Source: Lentisphaerota bacterium
GTDB taxonomy: Bacteria > Verrucomicrobiota > Kiritimatiellia > RFP12 > UBA3636
Direction of reading: 5' to 3'
NCBI GenBank assembly: GCA_012514445.1
Contig: JAAZAI010000048.1
Span: 1 to 5,764 of the forward strand
DNA length: 5,764 nucleotides
The notes under the pieces were generated by a model. That model searched no databases. It saw only the letters and a list, made by a program, of their open reading frames with translations, and was not told the DNA's origin. The stretch's first letter is position 1; each line of letters opens with the position of its first letter. Below are positions 1 to 5,764 of this stretch, in pieces. A program made the translations under genes and the position numbers.

Positions 1-1
1 G

Positions 2-1945
2 CTCTCTCTGGGCCGGCCCGGACGCGGCTACTACGAGATGACGGTTCGCGTGCAGACGAAGGGCGCGGACGGGCAGGGCGCGGAGAGCGTGGAGAAAGTC
101 ACATTCGGCGTGATGGAGCAGGTCGAGTTGAGCGTGGCCGAATTTCTCGCGCAGGATCGCCGTTTCGGCCTCAAATGGTGGGGCGGCGTGACAGACAAGC
201 CCGAAGCCATCGACATGATGTGCAAGCTCGGGCTCCAGTGGACGCGCGCGATCGTCCGCGAGAGCGTTCAGATCGTGACGAACTCCACCTTGATCTCGAC
301 CGTCAAGATCGAGCGATTCCCGAAGGAGCTCTTCGACGAGGCGCGCTACGGCACGCTGGCCGAATACGAGGCGAAGTTCGGGCGAGGGTCGTGGACCCTC
401 AAGACCCTGCCACGCGAGGCGGAGTACAAGCAGTGGCTGGCGGAGGATCTTGCGATGCTGCCCGCGAACCAGACGGTGTTCGAGATCTGGAACGAGCCGT
501 GGGACAAGATGTCGCCGGAGGACTTCTCCACGATCTCGAAGTGGATCCGCGAAGTGGTGGCGAAGGAGCGTCCCGGAGCGAGGCTCGGGCCGAATCTGCG
601 CGGCGACATGAGCGACTACGGCTACGATGCCAAGGTGATCGACGCCGGCGGAATGGAGGGGATGGACATTGTCTGCCTGCATCCGTACGGCGTGTCGGAG
701 GACCGTGCGTTCCTGCGGGCGTACAAGAAGTGGATCGCCGAGAAGACAGGCCGCGAGATCGACATCTACATCACCGAATACGGCAGCCATTCCTGTCCGG
801 CGGGGCCGGCGAAGCGCACCGAGCTGGATCAGGCCGGCAACGTGGCTCGCCAGTCGCTCTCCCTCTATGCGGAGGACGCCAAGGCGCTCGTTCCGCACTG
901 GCTGGGGCAGAGCGAGAACAATCCCACCTATCACGAGGACTGGTACGGCTACATCCGCAAGAACCAGCAGCCCAAGCCGGTGCTCATCGCCCACGCCAAC
1001 GCCGCGCGCATGATCGACGGCGGGAAGTACCTCGGCGACCTGTGGTACGGCCCCGGGATCGGCGCGATGGCCTACCGCAAGGACGGCGAGAACCGCCTCG
1101 CGCTCTTCACCCGCGGCGAGTCGCTCAAGGTGGTCGTCGACACGGGCGTGGCGGAGGTGGCGGTGACGGACATGTTCGGGCGCGAGAAGCGCCGGGCGAC
1201 CGACAACGGCAAGATCGAGCTGTCGCTCGATGCCTACGTCACGTACGTCTGCGGGCTTTCGGATGCCGCGGTCGCCGGTGCGACGTCGGAACTGCGCGCC
1301 GACCGCTGGCCGAAGCCCGAGAAGCCGGTCCGCAACGTCCGCGTGGCGCGCAGGATGAAGATGCCCGCGCTCGACGGGAAGTTCGACGACTGGAAGGGCG
1401 CGACGGAGCTGTACATGCAGAATCCCAAGGTCAACGGCGACGATGCGAGCGGCCTCGCCTATCTGGCCTGGGACGCCGACCATCTCTACATCGGCGTCAA
1501 CATGCGCGACAACGAGATGTTCAACAAGCAGCCCCGCGCCAAGCTCTACCGCGACGACAGCGTCGAGCTGTTCGTCAGCACCGAGGTGCGCGAGGAGAAC
1601 CCGGGCTACGGACCGCTGGACCACCAGTTCTTCCTGACGCCGACGTCCGGCGAAGGGATTCCGATCGTGGCGAAGCTGATGGACCGCGAGGCGGGCATCC
1701 TGAAGGACGTGGCCGACGCCAAGTTCTTCCTCGGCAAGACGCCGCAGGGCTGGGCGGGCGAGATCGCGCTGCCCTGGTCCGAATTCCCCGGCTTCAAGCC
1801 CGAGGCCGGCGCGCAACTCGCCCTCGAACTGCGCGTCAACGACTCGGACACCTCGCACGAGCGCTGGAAGCTCGATCCGCTCGACGCCGGCTACGTTCTG
1901 GTGGAGAATCCCGCCTCCTGGTCGGTGCTCAAGCTGGAAGACTGA
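2..1945 (+). CDS. Clan GH-A glycoside hydrolase (GH39/GH5-like) with C-terminal CBM9-like domain, 5'-partial
   Basis: This is a retaining-type glycoside hydrolase expected to cut a polysaccharide or oligosaccharide; 647 residues are visible. The frame is open to the left edge, and the residues before the ATG at 38 (ending RGYYE) read as part of a beta-sandwich. No Shine-Dalgarno precedes 38, so the true start lies upstream. Order seen: the end of an N-terminal beta-sandwich (to about 163); a TIM-barrel starting at FGLKWWGG (about 164); EIWNEPW with the likely acid/base Glu at 494-496; the HPYG strand near 684; IYITEYG with the likely nucleophile Glu at 776-778, 94 residues after the first; a small beta-rich domain (about 1020-1250); and a CBM9-like domain (about 1326-1942) with DGKFDDW, DDSVELFV and GEIALPWSEF. 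The NEP/TEYG pair is typical of clan GH-A, but the exact family (GH39, GH5 or unclassified) and the substrate cannot be settled by eye. It is the first visible gene of a three-gene operon. Confidence 0.85.
   Translation, partial: LSLGRPGRGYYEMTVRVQTKGADGQGAESVEKVTFGVMEQVELSVAEFLAQDRRFGLKWWGGVTDKPEAIDMMCKLGLQWTRAIVRESVQIVTNSTLISTVKIERFPKELFDEARYGTLAEYEAKFGRGSWTLKTLPREAEYKQWLAEDLAMLPANQTVFEIWNEPWDKMSPEDFSTISKWIREVVAKERPGARLGPNLRGDMSDYGYDAKVIDAGGMEGMDIVCLHPYGVSEDRAFLRAYKKWIAEKTGREIDIYITEYGSHSCPAGPAKRTELDQAGNVARQSLSLYAEDAKALVPHWLGQSENNPTYHEDWYGYIRKNQQPKPVLIAHANAARMIDGGKYLGDLWYGPGIGAMAYRKDGENRLALFTRGESLKVVVDTGVAEVAVTDMFGREKRRATDNGKIELSLDAYVTYVCGLSDAAVAGATSELRADRWPKPEKPVRNVRVARRMKMPALDGKFDDWKGATELYMQNPKVNGDDASGLAYLAWDADHLYIGVNMRDNEMFNKQPRAKLYRDDSVELFVSTEVREENPGYGPLDHQFFLTPTSGEGIPIVAKLMDREAGILKDVADAKFFLGKTPQGWAGEIALPWSEFPGFKPEAGAQLALELRVNDSDTSHERWKLDPLDAGYVLVENPASWSVLKLED
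1936..1940 (+). promoter_or_regulatory. Shine-Dalgarno-like site of the GH28 gene
   Basis: GGAAG lies inside the last codons of the preceding hydrolase gene, 10 bases before the ATG at 1951. It supports 1951 as the start of the GH28 gene, although its frame stays open far upstream. The spacing is slightly long, so the match is moderate. Confidence 0.45.
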
Positions 1946-1950
1946 TCGAC

Positions 1951-3324
1951 ATGGACAACGTTCGAGACTATGGTGCGGCAGGGGTGGCCAGCGAGACGCG
2001 CGAGCTGGCGCTGACGAATTCCGTCATGAAGTGGATCCGCTACGAGCCGGGTACGATGGCGGTCATCCGCCACCCGCAAGCGGGGGCGGTTCTGGACTCG
2101 GTCGGCATCCAGGCGGCGATCGACGCGGCGCACGCGGCCGGCGGCGGCACGGTGCTCGTGCCGGCCGGCGACTACGCGGTCGGGCCGATGCGGCTTCGCG
2201 GCGGCGTGCGGTTGCATCTGGAGCCGGGCGCGCGCCTCTGGGCGAGCCCGAGGCTGGAGGACTACGCCGAGCAGACGCATCTGCTGCTGGCGGAGGACGC
2301 GGAGCACGTCGGCCTCACGGGCATGGGCGAGATCCACGGGCAGTCGCCGAACTGGATCATTCCGTGGATGAACGAGAAGCCGACGGAGTGGGGGTCGCTC
2401 AAGGGGCGGCGGCCTGGCAAGATGCTGCTCTTCAAAGGCTGCCGCCACGTCGTCGTGGAAGGCGTCCGGATCTACGACTCGCCGGGCTGGACGCTCGTGT
2501 TCAACAACTGCCGCCACGTCGCGGTGCGGGGCGTCTTCATGCACCATTTCGACGTGATCAACGCCGACGGCATCGACGTCGTGGATTCTCAGCATGTGAC
2601 GATCGCGGACTGCGACCTGCACGTGACGGACGACGGGATCTGCCTCAAGACCGACGCGACGCAGCCCGATCCGCCGGGGGTGCGAAACGTGACGGTGACC
2701 AACTGCATCATCCGAACGTGGTGCAACGGCGTCAAGATCGGCACCGAGAGCAGCGGTCGGTTCGAGAACATTGCGTTCAACAACATCGTGGTGCACAATC
2801 CCGACGACGACCTGAAGGGCGCCGAGGGCGGCATCCACATCGCCTTGTGCGATGGCGGGCACGCGCGCAACGTCGCGTTCCGGAATTTCGTCATCGACAA
2901 CGTGGAGTGTCCTTTCTATCTCGTCGTCACGCCCCGGCGGTCCAGGCAGCAGGCATACCGCACACCGCGCCCGGGGACGATCGAGCGGGTCGTCATCTCG
3001 GGCGTCCAGGCGGACGGCTTCCGCTGCACGCCGTTCATCGTCGGCTGTCCGGCTTCGCCGGTGCGAGACGTCGCGCTCGCGGACATCCACTTGCGCCGGA
3101 CGGGAGGTTTCGAGGCGGGGCCGCGGCCGGAGCCCGTCCCGCCCAGCGACCAGCAGTATCCCACGCCCTACATGTTCGCGACGACCGAGGGCGGCCGGCG
3201 CGATCTGGGCGACGGCCTCCCGGCGCACGGCCTCTACACCCGCGACGTGCAGGGCCTGCGCATCCGGGAATTCGAAGTCGATTGCGCCGGGCCGGAGGGA
3301 CGCCCGTGCGTCGTTCACGCATGA
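1951..3324 (+). CDS. GH28 (polygalacturonase-like) parallel beta-helix glycoside hydrolase
   Basis: This 457-residue protein is expected to cleave galacturonic-acid- or related glycosidic bonds in pectic material. The start at 1951 is favoured because the protein opens with NVRDYGA, the usual first strand of this family, just after a GGAAG site. Residues 53-70 (IQAAIDAAHAAGGGTVLV) are the classic pectate-lyase-fold N-terminal signature. Beta-helix coils follow, then NADGID (204-209, candidate catalytic Asp206), TDDGICLK (226-233, candidate Asp227 and Asp228), CNGVKIGTES (258-267), GGIHIA and a C-terminal LPAHGLY (423-429). The fungal-type GHG and RIK motifs are replaced by CNG and HIA-like sequence. 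From memory, a CNG/IKLGTES form is common in bacterial GH28-like proteins, so the protein need not be inactive. Residues about 12-45 look like an insertion relative to usual relatives. No signal peptide is visible at this start or in the upstream in-frame sequence. It lies 5 bases after the preceding hydrolase, in the same operon. Confidence 0.88.
   Translation: MDNVRDYGAAGVASETRELALTNSVMKWIRYEPGTMAVIRHPQAGAVLDSVGIQAAIDAAHAAGGGTVLVPAGDYAVGPMRLRGGVRLHLEPGARLWASPRLEDYAEQTHLLLAEDAEHVGLTGMGEIHGQSPNWIIPWMNEKPTEWGSLKGRRPGKMLLFKGCRHVVVEGVRIYDSPGWTLVFNNCRHVAVRGVFMHHFDVINADGIDVVDSQHVTIADCDLHVTDDGICLKTDATQPDPPGVRNVTVTNCIIRTWCNGVKIGTESSGRFENIAFNNIVVHNPDDDLKGAEGGIHIALCDGGHARNVAFRNFVIDNVECPFYLVVTPRRSRQQAYRTPRPGTIERVVISGVQADGFRCTPFIVGCPASPVRDVALADIHLRRTGGFEAGPRPEPVPPSDQQYPTPYMFATTEGGRRDLGDGLPAHGLYTRDVQGLRIREFEVDCAGPEGRPCVVHA
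2439..2521 (+). repeat. 14-base direct repeat marking successive beta-helix coils in GH28
   Basis: CTGCCGCCACGTCG occurs at 2439-2452 and again at 2508-2521, exactly 69 bases (23 codons) apart and in the same reading frame. The copies encode GCRHVVVEGV and NCRHVAVRGV. A 23-residue period matches one turn of a parallel beta-helix, so this is coding repetition of the fold and not a mobile or regulatory repeat. Confidence 0.6.
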
Positions 3325-3333
3325 CCGCTGGAA

Positions 3334-3339
3334 GAGAGG
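3334..3339 (+). promoter_or_regulatory. Shine-Dalgarno site of the FAD oxidoreductase gene
   Basis: GAGAGG ends 7 bases before the ATG at 3347, a good ribosome-binding match and spacing. It lies in the 22-base gap after the GH28 stop and is the main reason to choose 3347 over the in-frame ATG at 3371. An ATG at 3340 is in another frame and directly abuts the site, so it is not a likely start. Confidence 0.6.
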
Positions 3340-3346
3340 ATGAGAA

Positions 3347-4621
3347 ATGAAGAGTCCGCCAACAGATCGAATGCAGATAGAAGAGTCTTCTCGGAAGACC
3401 GACGTCGCCTTCGACGTGGACGTCGTCGTCTGCGGCGGGGGCACGGCGGGCATCGCCGCGGCCGTCTGCGCCGCGCGCGAGGGGCTGTCGGTCGTGCTGG
3501 TCGAGCGCAGCGCCATTTGCGGCGGGATGATCACGCACGTCACGTCGTGGCTGAACGACTTCGCCAACAAGGGCGGTTTCGCGAAGGCGTTCTACGACCA
3601 TCTCTGCGCCGAGGGCATTCTGACGAAGCCCTACTACAATCCCTGGCGCGTCGTGCCGTATTTCGACGACTTGATCGCCGAGAGCGGCGTGCGGGTGCTG
3701 TATCTGGCGTTGGTCGTGGCGCCGCTTGTCGAGCAGGGTCGCCTCGGCGGCGTCATCGTCGAGTCGAAGTCCGGACGGACCGCCGTGCGCGCCAGGATCA
3801 CGATCGACGCCACGGGCGACGGGGACGTCGCCGCGCGGGCGGGCGCTGCGTTCGAGCAGGGGCGTCCCGGCGACGGGGCGGTGCAGGCGATTTCCCAGAC
3901 GCAGGCGCTGTTGAACTACACCGGAGGCAAGCTGAGCCACGAGCGCATGACGGCGATCATCGCGGCGGCGGTTGCGAAATCCGGGAAACCGTACTGGTAT
4001 CCATACAACCGCTGGCATCCGGAAGTGGTGGTGGGTACGCAGCGGACCTTGTTCCAGTCCGTTGCGCACGCCACGGGCTACGATCCCACGGACGCGGTCC
4101 AGCTCTCCGCCGCGCTGGTGGAGATGCGCCGCCAGGCGAACGAGCTCTTCGTGCTGCTCCAGCAGTACGGCGAGGAGTTCGAAGGCATCGAGTATGGCCC
4201 GTTCTCCGCCATTCCGGGTGTCCGTGAAAGTCGCCGCATCGTCTGCGACAAGATTGTGACGAAGGAGCATGTGGTGAACGGCGCCCGATTCGAGGACGGC
4301 CTGTTCACCGTCACCCAGAACATCGATATCCACCGCCGCGACCGCATCGAGCCGTCGATCATCGTCGAGAAGGTCAAGCCCTATCACCTTCCCTACGGCG
4401 CGCTGCTTCCTGTCGGCCTCGAGAATCTGCTCGTCGTCGGCCGATGCATCTGCGGAGACCACGAGGCGCTCGCCAGCTATCGCGTCATCGCCGACTGCAT
4501 GGCGATGGGCGAAGCGGCCGCCATCGCCGCGCGCATGGCCGTCCGAGGGCGTTGCACGCCCCGTGCCGTGCCGGTGCCCGATCTGGTCGCGGAGATGGCT
4601 TCCCGGGGCTACGAAGTGTAG
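3347..4621 (+). CDS. FAD-dependent oxidoreductase (FAD_oxidored-type)
   Basis: This 424-residue flavoprotein has unknown substrate. A Rossmann FAD-binding fold is evident: VVVCGGGTAG (26-35, GxGxxG at G30, G32 and G35), the ribose-binding acid Glu53 after LSVVLV, and CGG at 58-60. A second cofactor motif, IDATGDGDVAARAG, starts at 153. GVRESRRI (291-298) and VGRCICGDHEA (364-374) followed by a Met/Ala-rich C-terminal helix match the FAD_oxidored family. It has no signal peptide or membrane segment. The start at 3347 has a strong ribosome site, but relatives as I recall them begin near MQIEESSR, which corresponds to the ATG at 3371; the extra eight residues may be untranslated leader. Genes of this type often sit beside glycoside hydrolases in glycan-degrading bacteria, but their reaction is generally not defined; a sugar-oxidising or reducing role is inference. 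The 3' end overlaps the convergent SGNH gene by 13 bases. Confidence 0.9.
   Translation: MKSPPTDRMQIEESSRKTDVAFDVDVVVCGGGTAGIAAAVCAAREGLSVVLVERSAICGGMITHVTSWLNDFANKGGFAKAFYDHLCAEGILTKPYYNPWRVVPYFDDLIAESGVRVLYLALVVAPLVEQGRLGGVIVESKSGRTAVRARITIDATGDGDVAARAGAAFEQGRPGDGAVQAISQTQALLNYTGGKLSHERMTAIIAAAVAKSGKPYWYPYNRWHPEVVVGTQRTLFQSVAHATGYDPTDAVQLSAALVEMRRQANELFVLLQQYGEEFEGIEYGPFSAIPGVRESRRIVCDKIVTKEHVVNGARFEDGLFTVTQNIDIHRRDRIEPSIIVEKVKPYHLPYGALLPVGLENLLVVGRCICGDHEALASYRVIADCMAMGEAAAIAARMAVRGRCTPRAVPVPDLVAEMASRGYEV
4609..4621. other. Tail-to-tail overlap of the FAD and SGNH genes
   Basis: The plus-strand TAG at 4619-4621 and the minus-strand TAG (complement of 4609-4611) cross, so the two coding regions share 13 bases. 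The convergent operons therefore have no intergenic terminator space; transcripts must end inside the opposing gene or run antisense to each other. Confidence 0.85.
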
Positions 4622-5367
4622 TCGCCGGGCATGATGGCGCCATGCTTCCGAAGCAGGAGGCGCACCTCGTCCAGGGGGAGTTGCTCGGGATCGATGCCCG
4701 TTCTGGCGCTGAGCGCGGCCATGAATTGGCCCAGAATTCCCCGGGCGAAGACCAGTTCGCCGACGGGTCGGAGATGAACGCCGTCGCCGGGGTCGCGGAG
4801 CGCCTCGCGGGGAACGCCAGAGGCTTCGGCATCGCGGAAGGCTGGTCCCAGATCGACGCAGGGCGCTGACAGCGACGCGGCTGCGGCGGCGATCACCGGG
4901 TTGGCAAGTTCCAGGTGGTTCCATGCCGTCGCCGAGGGATCTGCCTGTGCAGGGGGATACTGCAAGAAGAGAAGTCCAGCGCCGGAGGCGAGCACGGTCT
5001 TCCCGATCGTCTCGAGGCTTTCGCGCACGGCGGTGGACGGATCGCCACGACGGGATACCGCTTCGGGTGCGAAGTCGTTGCCCCCGAGCAGGACGATGAC
5101 GAGATCGGGCCGCAGGTTGAGAACCTGAGGCCCGAGGCGGGATAGCGCTCCTGGGGAGGGGGCGGGCGTCGCGGAATCGTCTGGGGCACAGGCGGTGTCG
5201 CCGGCATGGCCGGCGTTGACGACCTCGCAGAATCCGGCGCCGAATTTCGTCTCGAGCGCGAAGCCGAGGAGGTCTGTCCATTTGAGGTAACGATGTCGGT
5301 ACGGTTCGCCGGGACGGAATCCGGTGATCGAGTCGCCGAAACAGACGATGCGGAAGATGGGTGTCAT
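4609..5367 (-). CDS. SGNH/GDSL-family hydrolase (probable carbohydrate esterase)
   Basis: This 252-residue serine hydrolase probably removes acetyl or other acyl groups from glycans; the ester substrate is inferred from its neighbours. All SGNH blocks are present: FGDSIT with nucleophile Ser13, VVNAGHAGDT with oxyanion Gly56, LLGGND with Asn97, and DGVHLRPVG with Asp195 and His198 completing the triad. Length is ordinary for a single-domain member. There is no signal peptide, so the enzyme looks cytoplasmic. The ATG (complement of 5365-5367) overlaps the stop of the upstream GH31 gene as ATGA. The sequence before it has no close Shine-Dalgarno match, which agrees with translational coupling. 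The C-terminal tail after the His block (about 50 residues, ending IMPGDYTS) is longer than the core needs and has no assigned role. Assignment to a particular esterase family is not possible by eye. Confidence 0.9.
   Translation of the reverse strand: MTPIFRIVCFGDSITGFRPGEPYRHRYLKWTDLLGFALETKFGAGFCEVVNAGHAGDTACAPDDSATPAPSPGALSRLGPQVLNLRPDLVIVLLGGNDFAPEAVSRRGDPSTAVRESLETIGKTVLASGAGLLFLQYPPAQADPSATAWNHLELANPVIAAAAASLSAPCVDLGPAFRDAEASGVPREALRDPGDGVHLRPVGELVFARGILGQFMAALSARTGIDPEQLPLDEVRLLLRKHGAIMPGDYTS
5364..5367 (-). other. ATGA stop/start overlap coupling GH31 and SGNH genes
   Basis: On the minus strand the four bases ATGA hold both the SGNH start codon and the GH31 stop codon TGA. Such overlaps usually mean one transcript with reinitiation at the downstream gene, so the two enzymes are probably made together. 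Confidence 0.85.
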
Positions 5368-5764
5368 GGCAGATCTGGAAAGGCCTCTGCGAGGACGGCG
5401 GAGCCGACTCGTGCGAAGACGGGGATGGAAGCCAGGGGGGCCGGACTCACGATGGAGCGTCCGCCCTCGTGGAAGTCGCCCGTGCGGACGTCGCGCCAGA
5501 CGGTGCCGGAGGGGAGGTAGACAAGACGCTGGCGGCCGCCCGCCGAGAAGACGGGGGCCACGACGAGGTCGGGGCCGAAGAAATACTGGTCTTCGACATC
5601 GCGGCAGGCGGGATCGTCAGGCGCACCGAAGAACATCGGCCGCATGAGCGGCGCAAGCGTTTCCGAGGCTTCCCGGAAGATGCGGCGCAGGTAGGGGCGA
5701 AGACGTTCGCGGAGTCGGATGTGTGCGACCATGATCTCCTGCAGTTCGGGCCCGTAGGACCAGA
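5364..5764 (-). CDS. GH31 family alpha-glycosidase, C-terminal part (5'-partial)
   Basis: Only the last 133 or so residues are visible; the gene runs off the right edge and its start and catalytic residues are outside. The visible part begins WSYGPELQEIMVAHIRLRER, so the ATG at complement 5730-5732 is an internal Met. It continues with a helix ending RLRPYL, then LMRPMFF, VEDQYFFGPDLVVAPV, RLVYLPSGTVWRDV and the end strand IPVFARVGS. These are the end of the TIM barrel and the proximal C-terminal beta-sandwich of GH31 enzymes (alpha-glucosidase, alpha-xylosidase and relatives). The protein stops right after the proximal sandwich, so the distal C-terminal domain of YicI-type enzymes is absent; my recollection is that this short form is normal in one bacterial GH31 group. 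Specificity cannot be read from this fragment. It is the upstream partner of the SGNH gene. Confidence 0.88.
   Translation of the reverse strand, partial: WSYGPELQEIMVAHIRLRERLRPYLRRIFREASETLAPLMRPMFFGAPDDPACRDVEDQYFFGPDLVVAPVFSAGGRQRLVYLPSGTVWRDVRTGDFHEGGRSIVSPAPLASIPVFARVGSAVLAEAFPDLP

Noticed and set aside
38..40. ATG at 38 as the true start of the first hydrolase.
   Set aside because: The frame is open to the left edge with fold-consistent residues before it, and no ribosome-binding site precedes it.
175..1950. GH28 reading frame stays open upstream to 175, which would give a fused protein of about 1049 residues.
   Set aside because: The upstream part is Arg/Ala/Gly-rich out-of-frame sequence lying wholly within the glycoside hydrolase gene, with no recognisable domain. 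GH28 homology begins just after the ATG at 1951, so the extension reflects high GC content.
2031..3350. Plus-strand open frame of 439 residues overlapping GH28.
   Set aside because: It is a frame-shifted Arg/Gly-rich reading of the GH28 gene without conserved motifs.
1891..3570. Long open frame on the minus strand (559 residues) opposite GH28.
   Set aside because: It is rich in Arg, Ala, Asp and His with no motif, and mirrors the GC-rich coding strand of a clearly recognised gene.
3340..4227. Plus-strand open frame of 295 residues starting 7 bases before the FAD gene start.
   Set aside because: It is an Arg-rich shadow of the FAD oxidoreductase in another frame, and its ATG abuts the ribosome site.
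4634..4643. Palindrome ATGGCGCCAT near the convergent gene ends as a protein-binding site.
   Set aside because: A ten-base palindrome within GC-rich coding sequence is expected by chance, and there is no nearby promoter.
4643..4655. Small hairpin TGCTT-CCG-AAGCA just past the FAD stop as a terminator.
   Set aside because: The stem has only five pairs, no T-run follows on either strand, and it lies inside the SGNH coding sequence.
3035..5281. Long open frame on the minus strand (748 residues) across the FAD gene and the SGNH gene.
   Set aside because: It is low-complexity Arg/Pro/Ala-rich sequence in a shadow frame of two well-supported genes.

Overview
The window is a GC-rich stretch (about two-thirds G+C by eye), completely filled by five protein-coding genes in two convergent groups. 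Every recognisable product fits breakdown of complex plant- or algal-type polysaccharides. I see no RNA gene, mobile element, CRISPR array, origin or promoter. No gap between genes exceeds 22 bases. The gene content and protein style (a clan GH-A hydrolase with a C-terminal CBM9-like module, a divergent GH28, an FAD_oxidored-type flavoprotein, an SGNH esterase and a GH31) resemble glycan-degrading bacteria of the Planctomycetes/Verrucomicrobia/Lentisphaerae/Kiritimatiellota type or similar uncultivated lineages. That placement is inference from protein style only; there is no phylogenetic marker here.

Plus strand, 2-4621: a large glycoside hydrolase cut by the left edge (2-1945), then 5 bases, a pectinase-like GH28 parallel beta-helix protein (1951-3324), then 22 bases, and an FAD-dependent oxidoreductase (3347-4621). 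The tight spacing says one operon. Its promoter must lie left of the window.

Minus strand, 5764-4609: the C-terminal end of a GH31 alpha-glycosidase, whose start is beyond the right edge. Its stop codon overlaps the start of an SGNH/GDSL hydrolase in an ATGA junction, so the two are probably translationally coupled. The SGNH and FAD genes meet tail to tail and overlap by 13 bases, leaving no room for an intergenic terminator.

Working model (inference): SGNH hydrolase removes acyl groups, the clan GH-A, GH28 and GH31 enzymes cleave different glycosidic bonds, and the flavoprotein performs an unknown redox step. GH28 suggests a galacturonic-acid-containing (pectic) substrate; GH31 suggests alpha-glucosyl or alpha-xylosyl ends. 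The GH28, SGNH and FAD proteins show no signal peptide, which suggests work on imported oligosaccharides in the cytoplasm.

I did not find a clearly new biological system. The points most worth a second look are the apparent insertion of about 34 residues near the GH28 N-terminus, the non-canonical GH28 active-site motifs, and the FAD oxidoreductase of unknown role inside a hydrolase operon.
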